Of a stretch of 48,904 nt of DNA, positions 7,211 to 16,370 are shown piece after piece. The position numbers and the translations under genes were made by a program. The notes under the pieces are model-generated. The model had not been told where the DNA came from, ran no database searches, and saw nothing but the letters and a program-made list of their open reading frames with translations. Within the stretch, counting starts at the first letter, position 1, and each line of letters opens with the position of its first letter. The DNA comes from Chloroflexota bacterium (GTDB taxonomy: Bacteria; Chloroflexota; Dehalococcoidia; DSGV01), in contig JAJYLG010000014.1 of NCBI GenBank assembly GCA_021787985.1, positions 1-48,904 of the forward strand. The letters run 5' to 3'.

Positions 7211-8157
7211 GCAGCCGCCGACTCTCCGAGGCGGATGCGCGGGTCGATCCATGCGTAGCTGAGGTCGACCACCACGTTCGCCACGATGTAGGCCGTCGCG
7301 ATGATCAGGGTGATCGCCATCAGCACATCGTAGTCCCGCCCCTGCACCTCCTGGAACACGAACGCCCCGATCCCCGGGATGCCGAAGAGCGTCTCGACGA
7401 AGAACGACCCCTCCAGCACCCCCACCAGCGAGAGCCCGATGACGGTCACCATTGGCAGGAGCGCGTTGCGCGACACGTGCCGCCGGAGGACCGCGCTCTC
7501 CGGTAGACCCTTCGCCCGCGCGACGCGCACGAACTCCTGCCCCAAGACCTCCAGCGTCGTGGCGCGCATGAACCGCGCGACGCCCGCGATCCCTCCGACC
7601 GAAAGCGCGATGATCGGGAGCACGGCGGCCTTGGAGAGCAACCCGCTCCAGCCGGTGGCCGGGAACCAGCCCAGCTTCAGGGCGAACAGCCACTGCAGCA
7701 GCGGGATGGCGACAACCGTCGGGACAGCGGAGAAGAGCAGGAAGGTGCCGATCGTCAAGGGGTCCTGCCAGCTCCCCCGGCGCGTTGCTGCCCAGACACC
7801 GAGCGGGATGCCGAGCCCGAAAACGACCATCAGCGCGACCACGTTGAGCTGGATGGTGATCTTCAGCCGCGGGAGGATCAATGACTTCACCGTCCGGTCG
7901 GGGAAGCGATAGCTGTCGCCGAAATCCCCCCGTAGAAACCGCCCGAGCCAACGCATGTACTGGACCGGGACCGGATCGTTCAGGCCCTGGTGCTCACGAA
8001 TGCGCTCGATCGTCTGCGGGTCGGCGCGCGGCGCACGCACCTGGATGGGGTCGCCGGGACCGTATCGCCCGAGCGCGAACGTGACGACCGAAACGGCGAA
8101 CAGTACCGGGATCGCCCACAAGAGGCGCCGCACCACATACGGGGCCAGACCTTGCAC
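7207..8157 (-). CDS. Peptide/nickel-type ABC transporter permease (DppB-like)
   Basis: A 316-residue permease with the DppB/OppB layout. A first transmembrane helix follows YVVRRLLWAIPVLFAVSVVT, then comes a periplasmic segment containing GPGDPI, then five more helices. The EAA motif is RVARAKGLPESAVLRRHVSRN, and FFVETLFGIPGIG and the C-terminal DPRIRLGE are typical of the family. It lies 12 bp behind the binding-protein gene and overlaps the DppC-like gene by 4 bp, so the three form one operon. The substrate is unknown; a di- or oligopeptide is the family default. Confidence 0.92.
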   Translation of the reverse strand: MQGLAPYVVRRLLWAIPVLFAVSVVTFALGRYGPGDPIQVRAPRADPQTIERIREHQGLNDPVPVQYMRWLGRFLRGDFGDSYRFPDRTVKSLILPRLKITIQLNVVALMVVFGLGIPLGVWAATRRGSWQDPLTIGTFLLFSAVPTVVAIPLLQWLFALKLGWFPATGWSGLLSKAAVLPIIALSVGGIAGVARFMRATTLEVLGQEFVRVARAKGLPESAVLRRHVSRNALLPMVTVIGLSLVGVLEGSFFVETLFGIPGIGAFVFQEVQGRDYDVLMAITLIIATAYIVANVVVDLSYAWIDPRIRLGESAAA

Positions 8158-8169
8158 GACGCCCGCCGC

Positions 8170-9834
8170 TCAGCCGCGCTGGATCGAGATGTAGCGCAGC
8201 CAGGGGATGATCATCCCCGGCAGGAAGAATCCCTTCACGTACGGCTTCACCAGCGCGTTGTCGGCGTCGTAAGTGAGCGGCGCGACCGGCGCATCATTCA
8301 CGATGAGCTGCTCGGCCTGTGCGTAGAGCTGCTCCCGCTTCGCCTTGTCCTGCTCCGTGCGGGCTCGGACCAGCAGGTCGTCGACCTGAGCGTTGCTGTA
8401 GCGGAAGTCGTTCTGCTTGCTCTTGCTGTAGAACAGGACGTCGAGGAAGTCCTCCGGGTCCGGGTAGTCCGCCGACCAGCCCGCCACCCACATGGCGTAG
8501 CGGCCGCGCTTCGCGTCCTGCAAGAACGTGGCCGGCTCGACCTGCTGGATCTCGATATCCACGCCCAGGTTGTCCTTGAGCTGCTGCACGATCGCCTGCG
8601 TCTCGACGTCCGCGTTGGCGCCCGCGCCCGACGTATAGAGCTGCAGCCGCGGTAGCTTGCCGTTGTAGCGTGACTCTTGCAAGAGCTGCTTCGCCCGCGC
8701 GGGGTCGTAGGACAGCCCCTTGACCGCGTCGGAGCGCAGCGGCATCCCGGGCGGCAGGATGCGGTCCGCCGGCTTGGCGATGTCTTTCAGCACGACGCTC
8801 GCGATCTTGTCGCGGTCCACGGCGAGGGCGAAGGCCTCGCGTACCTTCGGATCATCGAACGGGGCGACCTGGGTGTTGAAGGCCAGATAGAAGACGCCCA
8901 GCGCCGTGCTCTCCTGGAACTGCTGGTGCAGCGGGTTGTTCGGGTCACGAATGGACTCGATGTCGTTGATCCCGACGCCGGTGATGTCGACCTCGCCGGC
9001 CTGGTACTGAGTGAGGCCGCCGCCGCCGGCCAGGTCGAAGCGCACCTCCGGCACTGCCGGCTTCCCCAGGTGGTAGCTCGAGTTCGCCTCGAGGATGAGC
9101 TGCTGGCCGACGTCATACTTCGCCAGGATGAACGGTCCCGTGCCGTCTGGCGCCAGCGTCCACCCGCGTGGGTTCTTCTCGACCTGGTCCTTGTTGACCA
9201 CGTCCGCCACGGTGTAGGTCAGCTTGTCGAGGAAGTACGGCTCCGCCTGCTTGATCGTGACCTGGAGCGTGGAGTCGTCGACCACCTTGATACCGGAGAC
9301 ATCGCTCGCCTGTCCGTCCTCGTAGGCATGCGCGCCCACGATATCGCCGAGGTAGGTGTCCGCCACCGGCGAGTTCGTCTTCGGGTTGAGCGCGCGCTCC
9401 CAGGAGTACTTGAAGTCGGCCGCCGTCACCCGGCGATGGCTACGTGAGAAGGCCACGTCCTTCCTCAAGTGGAAGGTATAGGTCACCTGACCCTGGGCGT
9501 CCGGCTGGCTCACGTCCCAGCGCTCCGCGATGTCCGGGATCACCTTCAGGTTCTTGTCGAGCTGCACCAGCCCGCCGAAGATCTCGACGATGTAGCGCGC
9601 CGAGTCCACGTCGAACGACTGCGCTGGGTCCAGCGTGAGCGGGTCGCTGCCACCCAGGCGAAAGGCGTTGCCCGCAGCGGCGGGGGGGCCGCTGTTGCTC
9701 TTCGCGGGCGACGCGCTGGAGCCACCCGAGCTGCCGGCCGCGATCAACACCACCGACACGACCACGATGGCGATCACCAGGACGGCGACCACCGCCGCCA
9801 GCACCATCAGGAGCCGGTTCGCCGAATCCCTCAC
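8170..9834 (-). CDS. Extracellular substrate-binding protein, family 5 (peptide ABC transporter)
   Basis: A family-5 solute-binding protein of 554 residues. Family-5 features are DPLTLDPAQSFD near residue 65, SWERALNP, GTGPFILAKY, FDDPKVREAFALAVDRDKI, and WSADYPDPEDFLD. The N-terminus has one hydrophobic helix (~8-33) followed by a Gly/Ser/Pro-rich linker. No lipobox cysteine follows it, so the protein looks membrane-anchored by the helix rather than lipid-anchored. The start GTG 9834 has GGAGG 6 nt upstream; an AGCATA (TATGCT on the minus strand) at 9877-9882 could be its -10. It is first in the operon with the two permeases. Confidence 0.92.
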   Translation of the reverse strand: MRDSANRLLMVLAAVVAVLVIAIVVVSVVLIAAGSSGGSSASPAKSNSGPPAAAGNAFRLGGSDPLTLDPAQSFDVDSARYIVEIFGGLVQLDKNLKVIPDIAERWDVSQPDAQGQVTYTFHLRKDVAFSRSHRRVTAADFKYSWERALNPKTNSPVADTYLGDIVGAHAYEDGQASDVSGIKVVDDSTLQVTIKQAEPYFLDKLTYTVADVVNKDQVEKNPRGWTLAPDGTGPFILAKYDVGQQLILEANSSYHLGKPAVPEVRFDLAGGGGLTQYQAGEVDITGVGINDIESIRDPNNPLHQQFQESTALGVFYLAFNTQVAPFDDPKVREAFALAVDRDKIASVVLKDIAKPADRILPPGMPLRSDAVKGLSYDPARAKQLLQESRYNGKLPRLQLYTSGAGANADVETQAIVQQLKDNLGVDIEIQQVEPATFLQDAKRGRYAMWVAGWSADYPDPEDFLDVLFYSKSKQNDFRYSNAQVDDLLVRARTEQDKAKREQLYAQAEQLIVNDAPVAPLTYDADNALVKPYVKGFFLPGMIIPWLRYISIQRG

Positions 9835-9889
9835 TTGCGCCCTCCCGCGGAGCCGGGGCCTGCTCCCGTGCCTCTAAGCATACGACCGC

Positions 9890-11653
9890 CTACTCCACCA
9901 CCCGCAGGTGGAGATCCCGGAGCTGCCGCTCATCGACCGGCGCCGGCGACCCGAGCATCGGGTCGCCGCCGCTCTGCGTCTTCGGAAAGGCCACGACATC
10001 GCGGATGTTGTCGGTCCCGCGCAGCACCATCAGCAGCCGTTCGATGCCGGTGGCGATACCGCCGTGGGGCGGCGCGCCGTGTTCGAGCGCGTCCAGCAGC
10101 GCGCCGAACCGCTGCCGAGCATCATCGGGGCTGTAGCCCATCAGCCCGAAGAGCCGCTCCTGCATCTCGCGCCGGTGGTTGCGGATGCTGCCGCCGCCGA
10201 GCTCGGAGCCGTTGCATACCAGGTCGTACTGCAGCGCGCGCACCTTGCCGGGGTCGCTCTCGAGCAACGGCTCGTCCTCCGCGTAGAAACCGGAGAACGG
10301 ATTGTGGGTCGCGTCCCAGCGCCGCTCCTCCTCGCGCCACTCGAGCAGCGGGAACTCGTAGATCCAGCAGAAGGCCAGCACCTGGGAGTCGGCCAGGTCG
10401 AGGCGCTCGCCGAGCCAGACACGGAGGCCGCCGAGAGCCTTCGCCACCACTTCAGGACGGTCGGCCACCAGCAGCACCAGATCGCCGTGCTTCGCCTGGG
10501 AGTGCTCAACGATCCCGCGGACCTCGGCATCGGAGAGGAACTTGGCGACCGGCGATCGCACCCCCTCCGCGCTCACCGCCAGTGTGGCCAACCCCTTCGC
10601 TCCGCCGGACTGGGCCACGCGGGTCAGCTCGTCCACCTGGCTCCGTGAGTAGCCGGCGCAGCCCGGCGCGACGAGCGCCTTGACTCGACCACCGGCGGCC
10701 ACGGCTGACCGGAAGACGCCGAACTCGCTCTGCGCGACCACGTCGGTCACGTCACGCAGCTCCAGCCCGAAACGCAGGTCCGGCCGATCGCTCCCGTACC
10801 GCTCCATCGCTTCTTGATACGTGAGCCGCGGGAACGGGGACGCCAGCAGCCGCTTCCCCGGCGCGCACTCGCGGGCGATCGCCGTGTACAGGTCCTCGAC
10901 GAGCGCCATGACGTCCTCGCGCCGGACGAACGACATCTCGATGTCGAGCTGACTGAACTCCGGCTGCCGGTCGGCGCGCGTGTCCTCGTCGCGGAAGCAG
11001 CGGGCGATCTGAAAGTACCGCTCGAAGCCAGCGACCATCAGGAGCTGCTTGAGGATCTGGGGGCTCTGCGGCAGCGCGTAAAAGTAACCGGGCTGAAGAC
11101 GTGACGGGACGATGTAGTCGCGCGCGCCTTCCGGCGTGCTCTTGATGAGAATCGGCGTCTCCACCTCGATGAAGTCGCGCTCGCACAGGAAGTCGCGCAT
11201 GAACTTCACGATCCGGTGCCGGAGGCGGATCGTGTCGTGCAGCGAGTCACGGCGCAGGTCGAGATAGCGATAGCGCAGGCGGAGCAGCTCTTCCACCTCT
11301 TCACCCGCGTCGGTGATGTGGAACGGCGGGATCTTCGCGTCATTGAGCACCTGGGCGCGCGCAACCCGTACCTCCACCTCGCCGGTGACCAGCCTCGGGT
11401 TCACGGTCTCCGGCGGGCGCAGGGCGACCTGGCCCTCGATTTGCAGCACCCACTCGGCGCGCGCCTGGTCGGCGACGGCGTAGGCATCGCCACGGCTGGG
11501 ATCGATCACGCACTGCACGAGGCCGGTGGTGTCGCGCAGGTCGATGAAGATCAGCCCGCCGTGATCGCGGCGGCGGTGCACCCAGCCGGCCAGCGTGACC
11601 GTGCGGCCGTCGTGCTCCCGACGGAGCTCACCGCAGTTCGTATCCTTCAGCAC
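9890..11653 (-). CDS. aspS: Aspartyl-tRNA synthetase
   Basis: This class II aminoacyl-tRNA synthetase of 587 residues charges tRNA-Asp. An N-terminal OB-fold binds the anticodon (LAGWVHRRRDHGG). Class II motif 2 is CFRDEDTRADRQPEFSQLD and motif 3 is GIATGIERLLMVLRG. The segment between motifs 2 and 3 carries the GAD insertion of bacterial-type enzymes (VFRSAVAAGGRVKALVAPG). GTG 11653 gives VLKDTNCGELR, matching the usual N-terminus, with GGGAGG about 11 nt upstream. The same frame stays open far upstream, but only as antisense to hemW. It is divergent from hemW across about 60 bp. Whether the enzyme is discriminating or also charges tRNA-Asn was not determined. Confidence 0.97.
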   Translation of the reverse strand: MLKDTNCGELRREHDGRTVTLAGWVHRRRDHGGLIFIDLRDTTGLVQCVIDPSRGDAYAVADQARAEWVLQIEGQVALRPPETVNPRLVTGEVEVRVARAQVLNDAKIPPFHITDAGEEVEELLRLRYRYLDLRRDSLHDTIRLRHRIVKFMRDFLCERDFIEVETPILIKSTPEGARDYIVPSRLQPGYFYALPQSPQILKQLLMVAGFERYFQIARCFRDEDTRADRQPEFSQLDIEMSFVRREDVMALVEDLYTAIARECAPGKRLLASPFPRLTYQEAMERYGSDRPDLRFGLELRDVTDVVAQSEFGVFRSAVAAGGRVKALVAPGCAGYSRSQVDELTRVAQSGGAKGLATLAVSAEGVRSPVAKFLSDAEVRGIVEHSQAKHGDLVLLVADRPEVVAKALGGLRVWLGERLDLADSQVLAFCWIYEFPLLEWREEERRWDATHNPFSGFYAEDEPLLESDPGKVRALQYDLVCNGSELGGGSIRNHRREMQERLFGLMGYSPDDARQRFGALLDALEHGAPPHGGIATGIERLLMVLRGTDNIRDVVAFPKTQSGGDPMLGSPAPVDERQLRDLHLRVVE

Positions 11654-11704
11654 CGCGCGTCGAACCTCCCACGGCCGGCGCCGCCAGCGCGCACCGGCAG
11701 GGCT

Positions 11705-11719
11705 TACATTGGTAGCGTG
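11705..11719 (+). promoter_or_regulatory. -10 element placed for a leaderless hemW mRNA
   Basis: TACATT (11705-11710), six bases, then GTG (11717-11719). With the usual -10 to +1 distance, transcription would begin at the start codon. There is no purine-rich ribosome-binding site. Confidence 0.5.
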
Positions 11720-12934
11720 CCTTCCATCGCCCTGTACGTCCACCTGCCGTTCTGCGAGCACCGCTGCTCCTATTGCGATTTCAATGCCTTCGCTGGCCTG
11801 GACCACCTGATCGGGCCATACGTCCGCGCCCTGCGCACGGAGCTCGCCCTTTGGGCGCCACACTTCGCCGGCTTCCGCGTGCGCAGCGTCTACTTCGGCG
11901 GCGGGACGCCGAGCCGCGTGCCGCCGGAGCTGATCGGGGACATCCTGGCGGACGTCCGCGAGGAGTATCGGCTGGCGCGAAACGCCGAGATCACCACCGA
12001 GGCCAACCCCTCGAGCGCGGAGGCGGCCCGGTTTCACGAGCTGCGCCGCCTGGGGATCACCCGCATCTCCATCGGCGCACAGTCGTTCCACGACGACGAA
12101 CTGCACGTCCTCGAGCGCACGCACAGCGCGGCCGAGGCCGAGGCTGCCGTCCGCGCCGCGGCCGATGCCGGATTCGCGAACGTCAGCGTCGACCTCATGT
12201 TCGGATTGCCGGGCCAGGACCTCCAGCGCTGGCGCGAGAACCTGGAGCGCGCGCTCTCGCTGCCCATCGCCCACCTCTCCTGCTACGCGCTGACGGTGGA
12301 GGAGGCGACACCGCTGGCGGCGCGCGTCCGCTCGGGCCGCGTCGCGCCACCGGACGACGACCTCCAGGCCGAGATGTGGGACGAGGCCGATCATGTCGCA
12401 GGGTCGGCCGGCCTGCGCCGCTACGAGATCTCCAACTGGGCGCGGCCGGGCCACGAGTGCCGCCACAACCTGGTCTACTGGCGGGCCGAGCCGTACCTGG
12501 GCGTGGGAGCGGGCGCGCACGGTTACGCCTTCGGCGTGCGCTTCGCCGACGAGCCCTCGCCGCAGCGCTACATCGCCGCGCTGGCGGCCGACCACCGGGC
12601 CGAACGGCTCGCTCCCGGCCTGCCACTCGCGATGCCGCAGGTCGCCCGCTGGGAGCGGCAACCGCCGGATCGGGAGGCGGCCGACGCGCTCTGGCTCGGG
12701 CTGCGCCGCGCGCGCGGCGTGGACACCCACGAGTACGCTCGCCGCTTCGGCCGCGCTGCCCTCGCGCGCTTCGTCGAGGACTTCGCCGAGTGCGAGGCAC
12801 TGGGCCTGCTGGCGCGTGAAGGCTGCTGGATACGCCTGACGCGCCGCGGCACGCTGCTCGCGAACGAGGTGCTCTCGCGGTTCGTCGCCCCGGACCCGGA
12901 ACCACGCGCGCGACTCCAGGGTAGCCCCGCCTGA
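11717..12934 (+). CDS. hemW: HemW-like radical SAM protein (coproporphyrinogen III oxidase-like)
   Basis: A radical SAM protein of 405 residues. Its cluster motif is C13-EHR-C17-SY-C20 followed by DF, then the SAM-binding GGGTPS, and a C-terminal HemN-type domain (~300-390). The CSYCDF form and short N-terminus fit HemW, a heme chaperone/heme-binding relative, better than genuine HemN. GTG 11717 is chosen because the family starts a few residues before VHLPFC; upstream codons in frame are antisense to aspS. No SD is visible, and a TACATT sits 6 nt upstream, so the mRNA may be leaderless. Confidence 0.9.
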   Translation: MPSIALYVHLPFCEHRCSYCDFNAFAGLDHLIGPYVRALRTELALWAPHFAGFRVRSVYFGGGTPSRVPPELIGDILADVREEYRLARNAEITTEANPSSAEAARFHELRRLGITRISIGAQSFHDDELHVLERTHSAAEAEAAVRAAADAGFANVSVDLMFGLPGQDLQRWRENLERALSLPIAHLSCYALTVEEATPLAARVRSGRVAPPDDDLQAEMWDEADHVAGSAGLRRYEISNWARPGHECRHNLVYWRAEPYLGVGAGAHGYAFGVRFADEPSPQRYIAALAADHRAERLAPGLPLAMPQVARWERQPPDREAADALWLGLRRARGVDTHEYARRFGRAALARFVEDFAECEALGLLAREGCWIRLTRRGTLLANEVLSRFVAPDPEPRARLQGSPA

Positions 12935-13217
12935 CGCGGGAGTCTCGGTCGATCGACGGGCCGGCAGTAGGTCCTGTCTCGTCAGCGCCGCTGCAAGGCC
13001 GCTCAGCCTGCCTCAATCCGTGACTTGGTTGCTTATCGGATGGGTACGCCGTCGTCTCGCGCACGAAGGAGAGCTGAGGGCAAGCTCATGCCCGAGTTTG
13101 GGCGCAGGTCTTGACAGTGCCTTGATACGCCCGCGCCTGACGATACCGGGCAAGATTGACCAATCTGATGCTGATTCGAGGGATTTGCCGCGGCTTGCGG
13201 CGGGCGGCAGGGTCCTG
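12935..13217. other. Intergenic region, no gene seen
   Basis: No convincing coding frame. TTGACA at 13111-13116 resembles a -35 box, but no good -10 follows at 16-18 nt. Base composition is less GC-rich than in the neighbouring genes, marking the start of an accessory patch. Confidence 0.4.
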
Positions 13218-14137
13218 ATGAAGAGAACCTCGCCCTTCCACGCTCTCGCGCACTGGTGTCTGCTGCTCGTGGTGATCGCGGCGAGCTCGGTGCTCGCGGG
13301 CGGCTGCAGCATGCGGATGTCCGTGCCCAGCTTGCGGCGGCCAGCCCGACGCCCGTGCTCTGGGACCAGCCGCGGGACCCGGCCGGACGCCCCCAGGTAG
13401 GCCAGGTCGCGGAGGTTTGGCCAACCTGGCTGGCCAACACCGTGGTCCACGAGCGTCTGGCCGGGGAGGTGTACGCGGCGAGCCGCGCCGCCCCCGAAAA
13501 CGGGCAGCTCGTGACCACGGATATCTGGGCTCGGCTGGGGCCGGATGCGCGCCTGACCCTACTGCTGGAGATCAGGCGCGTGCCCGACGGCTCCCTCCTT
13601 TCGGTCATGCCGGTTACGCGGAGCGAGCGCGTGAGCTACGGCAGCACTCCGCCACTCCTGCCGTCCTATCTGCCGCCGGCGACGAGGACGCAGCTCGAGA
13701 AGGCACACCCGGGCTTCGCGAGCTGCAGGACGGGCCCAGAGCCGTACACGGACCTCGCCCAGGGCGGGCCACTCGTTCCCTTCACGACCCCAGCGCTGCT
13801 GGCGGCCGGCGGGTACCAGACGAGCGGGTCATCCTCGATGCCGCCTGCCCCGGCTGCCTCCCCGTTGTCTGGGACCGCGCCGGTTCGGATCTACCCGATG
13901 CCCCAGCGACTGGAGTTCTTCCACGAGAGCATCGCCGGCGGCTCGACCGCGATCGACGAGTGGACCGCGATCGATCCCGCCAGCGGGCGGATGGTGGCGG
14001 GCCGCGCCGTCACGCGTGAGAACGGCAAGGTCGCCTTTCTGAACGCCGCGACGTCGGGGGACGTGGAGGTCTATCCGCCCGAGGCAGTACCGGATTCGAT
14101 CTTCGACGTCACGGCCAGGCCGGTGTGCCATGCGTAG
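13218..14137 (+). pseudogene. Lipoprotein gene with an apparent frameshift
   Basis: ATG 13218 opens a clear lipoprotein signal: MKRTSPFHALAHW, a hydrophobic core (CLLLVVIAASSV) and lipobox LAGGC. This frame soon turns into nonsense and stops at 13400. From about 13310 the frame offset by one base continues as a coherent ~270-residue secreted-type protein (VLWDQPRD, EVWPTWLANTVVHERLAGEVYA, TAIDEWTAIDPASGRMV) that ends at 14137. One single-base indel between about 13310 and 13345, right after the lipobox Cys, would join them. It is either a young pseudogene or a sequencing error. The body shows no recognised domain. Confidence 0.6.
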
Positions 14138-14334
14138 GACGCGCGCTTCTGTTCTCCTCGCAGCGGCCTTCTCGCTCGCCGGTGACCAGCGTCGGACAAC
14201 CCCTGACCGAGCGTGAGCGCTGGTGCCGGCGCGTCGGGCATCCGGGCCGCGCAGCCGGCTCGGCCGAACGGAACCGAAGCTACTGCCGCTCGCCGCCCGC
14301 CCGCACTCCCTGCGTCATGCGCGCGCGGAGTCCT

Positions 14335-14421
14335 ACCCCCGCCTTCGCGGGGGTTCGGCATTCCCGCTCCCCGCTCGTCATTCCCGCGAAGCCTGCCCCC
14401 ACGGAGGTGGGGGGCGGGAAT
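14335..14421. repeat. REP-like palindromic elements
   Basis: The first hairpin is ACCCCCGC/GCGGGGGT (14335-14354) with a CTTC loop. The second is built of ATTCCCGC (14380-14387) and GCGGGAAT (14414-14421) enclosing CCCCCAC-GGAG-GTGGGGG. A third ATTCCCGC unit lies between them. The units resemble the ATTCCCGC...GCGGGAAT intergenic repeats found in many bacteria. Confidence 0.65.
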
Positions 14422-14450
14422 CCACCGCGAGCAGACTGCTCCCGACCGCC

Positions 14451-14471
14451 GGATTCCGGCTCGCGCTCGCA
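14451..14471. repeat. 21-bp dispersed repeat, copy 2
   Basis: Identical to 6025-6045. The flanks continue with partial similarity (CCACTC here, CCGACTC there). Confidence 0.6.
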
Positions 14472-14592
14472 TCCACTCGCTTGGCCGGAATGTCAGACGC
14501 GCGCCGCCTGAGCGCTTCCGTAAAGCTGGCAAGAGGACTTGTAGCGTGCCCGCAACCGGACTAGTATGGGTGTTGCTTTACTGGCCGGTGAA

Positions 14593-14608
14593 AGAGCCCC
14601 CGGGCTCT
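14593..14608 (-). terminator. Hairpin downstream of the DUF3800 gene
   Basis: AGAGCCC/GGGCTCT inverted repeat with a very short centre. On the minus strand it is followed by TTTC. It lies 47 bp past the stop of the 14655-15329 gene. Confidence 0.45.
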
Positions 14609-14654
14609 GCTGATCACGGAGGTGCTCAGCTAGCCGGCCTTCTTTGTGTCTGCC

Positions 14655-15329
14655 TCAGCAATGAATCTTCTTGCCCGCCCGGAACACGTCGAACTCGGTC
14701 CCGATGCGATCGCGGATCAGCTCGTAGCTGCGAGGATCGTTTCGCTCCCACTTCCGCTGAATGGCCCAGCAGCAGTAGTCAGCCGCCCAAAGGCACGGGT
14801 CGCTTGCCGCCGCCCACGAGGCCGTGCGAAATCGAACCCCGGGGATCACTTGCGAAACGACATCATGAATCGCGTCATGGAACGTGGCTCTGCGCTTCTT
14901 CGTGCCGAGGCTCGCGGCAACCACGAGCATCTCGCCGGAGTCGCCCAGCACGCGAGGGGCAACGAACTTGAAGTGCAGGTACCAGGCGGTCTTGTAGAAA
15001 CGGAGCTCGTTTGCCTGTAGGCGAGGCTCAGTCTTCCGCTTTTCGAGTATGGTGGCATCCACCCGGAAGTCGACCCCGGCCAGCTCGGCGAACACTCGGT
15101 CGCGCACCTCCTGACGCTCCTCGGTAGCGTGAAAGTCGTCCGTTGCCTGCTCAATACCTTCCCACGCAAGCTCGCGTCGCAGGCGCAACAGCGTATCGCC
15201 GACTCCGAAGCCGTCGTGAGTGACCGTCGTGAGAATGAAGTAGCGGGACGCGCCAGGATTGCGCGAGAAGTCGAAGTTACCGGCTTCGTCCGCGAACAGA
15301 TGCACGCGCCCCATGCGCTCAGACCACAC
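14655..15329 (-). CDS. DUF3800-family protein
   Basis: This 224-residue protein has the DUF3800 hallmarks. HLFADEAGNFDF near the N-terminus is the family's D-E-[SA]-G strand. AADYCCWAIQRKWERND near residue 185 is its second acidic element (D-Y with a basic helix). DUF3800 is predicted to have an RNase H-like fold and often accompanies mobile or phage DNA; its function is not established. GTG 15329 has GGGGAGAG about 9 nt upstream, and ATG 15314 is an alternative. It follows the deacetylase gene by 18-33 bp on the same strand and borders a repeat-rich patch, suggesting acquisition. Confidence 0.75.
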   Translation of the reverse strand: MWSERMGRVHLFADEAGNFDFSRNPGASRYFILTTVTHDGFGVGDTLLRLRRELAWEGIEQATDDFHATEERQEVRDRVFAELAGVDFRVDATILEKRKTEPRLQANELRFYKTAWYLHFKFVAPRVLGDSGEMLVVAASLGTKKRRATFHDAIHDVVSQVIPGVRFRTASWAAASDPCLWAADYCCWAIQRKWERNDPRSYELIRDRIGTEFDVFRAGKKIHC

Positions 15330-15347
15330 TCGCGCTCTCTCCCCGCC

Positions 15348-16364
15348 CTACTGCCCCACCAGCCTGAGCAGCGCTTCCACCGTCTCGCGCGTGTCCGGCC
15401 GGACCGCGCCGCGCGGCTCGTCCGCGGGCGTCTCGCCGAGCAGCACGCGTAGCGTCGCGGACACGCTGCGCGCGAGCGCCTCGTGGTGGTAGCCGCCCTC
15501 GAGCGCGAAGACGGCCCGTCCGCGACAGCACTCCTCGGCCCAGCGGCGGATGCGCGCGGCCAGACCTGCGTAGCCGGCTTCCGTCGCCACCAGCCCGGCC
15601 AGTGGGTCGGCCACATGCGCATCGTAGCCGGCCGACACCAGGATGAGATCCGGCCGGTGCTCGAGTACGGCTGGAGCGAAGGCCCGGTCGAACGCGAACC
15701 AGAGGTCCGCGTCGGCCCCGCCCGACGCCAATGGCACGTTGCGCGTCTTGCCGTAGCCGGCGCCCTCGCCGAGCTCCCGCCAGCCGCCCGTCCCCGGGTA
15801 GAAGGGGTACTGGTGCGTCGAGCAGTAGAGCACGGATGCGTCACGCCAGAAGATGTCTTGCGTCCCGTTGCCGTGGTGCACGTCGAAGTCGACGATGGCG
15901 ATCCGTTCCAGCCCGAGCGTCTGCGCGTAGCGGGCCGCGACGGCGACGTGGTTGACCAGACAGAAGCCCATCGCCCGCTGCGAGGTCGCGTGGTGGCCCG
16001 GCGGACGCACCGCCGCGAACGCGCTCGTCACCCGCTCGTCCGCCACTGCTTCCACGCAGCGCAGGACGGCGCCGCAGGCCGTGAACGCCGCCGACAGGCT
16101 TCCCGGCACCATCACCGTGTCCGGGTCGAGGTAGGCGCCGCCCATTCGCTCGACCTTGTCGAACAGCTCGAGGAGCGCGGGACGATGCACTCGCAGCACC
16201 ACGTCACGGCTGGCGGCCACCGGCTCGATCGGCACGAGCTGCTCTGCCAGTCCGCTCGCGCGCAGCCCGCGCAGCACCGCCTCGAGCCGCGCCGCCTGCT
16301 CGGGGTGCTCGCCGGTGTCGTGCTCCACATGATCCCGGTTGTACGAGAAACCCACGCGCTCCAC
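15348..16364 (-). CDS. Histone deacetylase-family protein (AcuC/HDAC-like)
   Basis: A zinc-dependent class I/II-type deacetylase of 338 residues, as in acetoin-utilisation AcuC or acetylpolyamine amidohydrolases. Active-site landmarks are RPPGHHA (tandem His ~124-125), DFDVHHGNGTQ (159-169, metal-binding Asp and His), GYDAHVADPLAGL (second metal Asp, ~247) and EGGYHHEAL. The natural substrate, acetyl-lysine protein or acetylpolyamine, cannot be told. GTG 16364 is chosen because VERVGFSYNRDH matches the family start and CACAAT lies exactly 6 nt upstream, suggesting a leaderless mRNA. It is divergent from selB. Confidence 0.9.
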   Translation of the reverse strand: MERVGFSYNRDHVEHDTGEHPEQAARLEAVLRGLRASGLAEQLVPIEPVAASRDVVLRVHRPALLELFDKVERMGGAYLDPDTVMVPGSLSAAFTACGAVLRCVEAVADERVTSAFAAVRPPGHHATSQRAMGFCLVNHVAVAARYAQTLGLERIAIVDFDVHHGNGTQDIFWRDASVLYCSTHQYPFYPGTGGWRELGEGAGYGKTRNVPLASGGADADLWFAFDRAFAPAVLEHRPDLILVSAGYDAHVADPLAGLVATEAGYAGLAARIRRWAEECCRGRAVFALEGGYHHEALARSVSATLRVLLGETPADEPRGAVRPDTRETVEALLRLVGQ

Positions 16365-16370
16365 GCTGCC

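Larger units (their letters stand above)
14138..14654. other. Non-coding patch with REP-like hairpins
   Basis: 517 bases without a convincing gene. It holds at least three hairpins, a copy of a 21-bp dispersed repeat, and several ATTCCCGC units in both orientations. The composition and repeats look like an insertion-prone spacer. Confidence 0.5.

Noticed and set aside
11654-12730. N-terminal extension of the aspS frame by about 350 codons
   Set aside because: Antisense to hemW. AspS normally starts near TNCGELR, matching GTG 11653.
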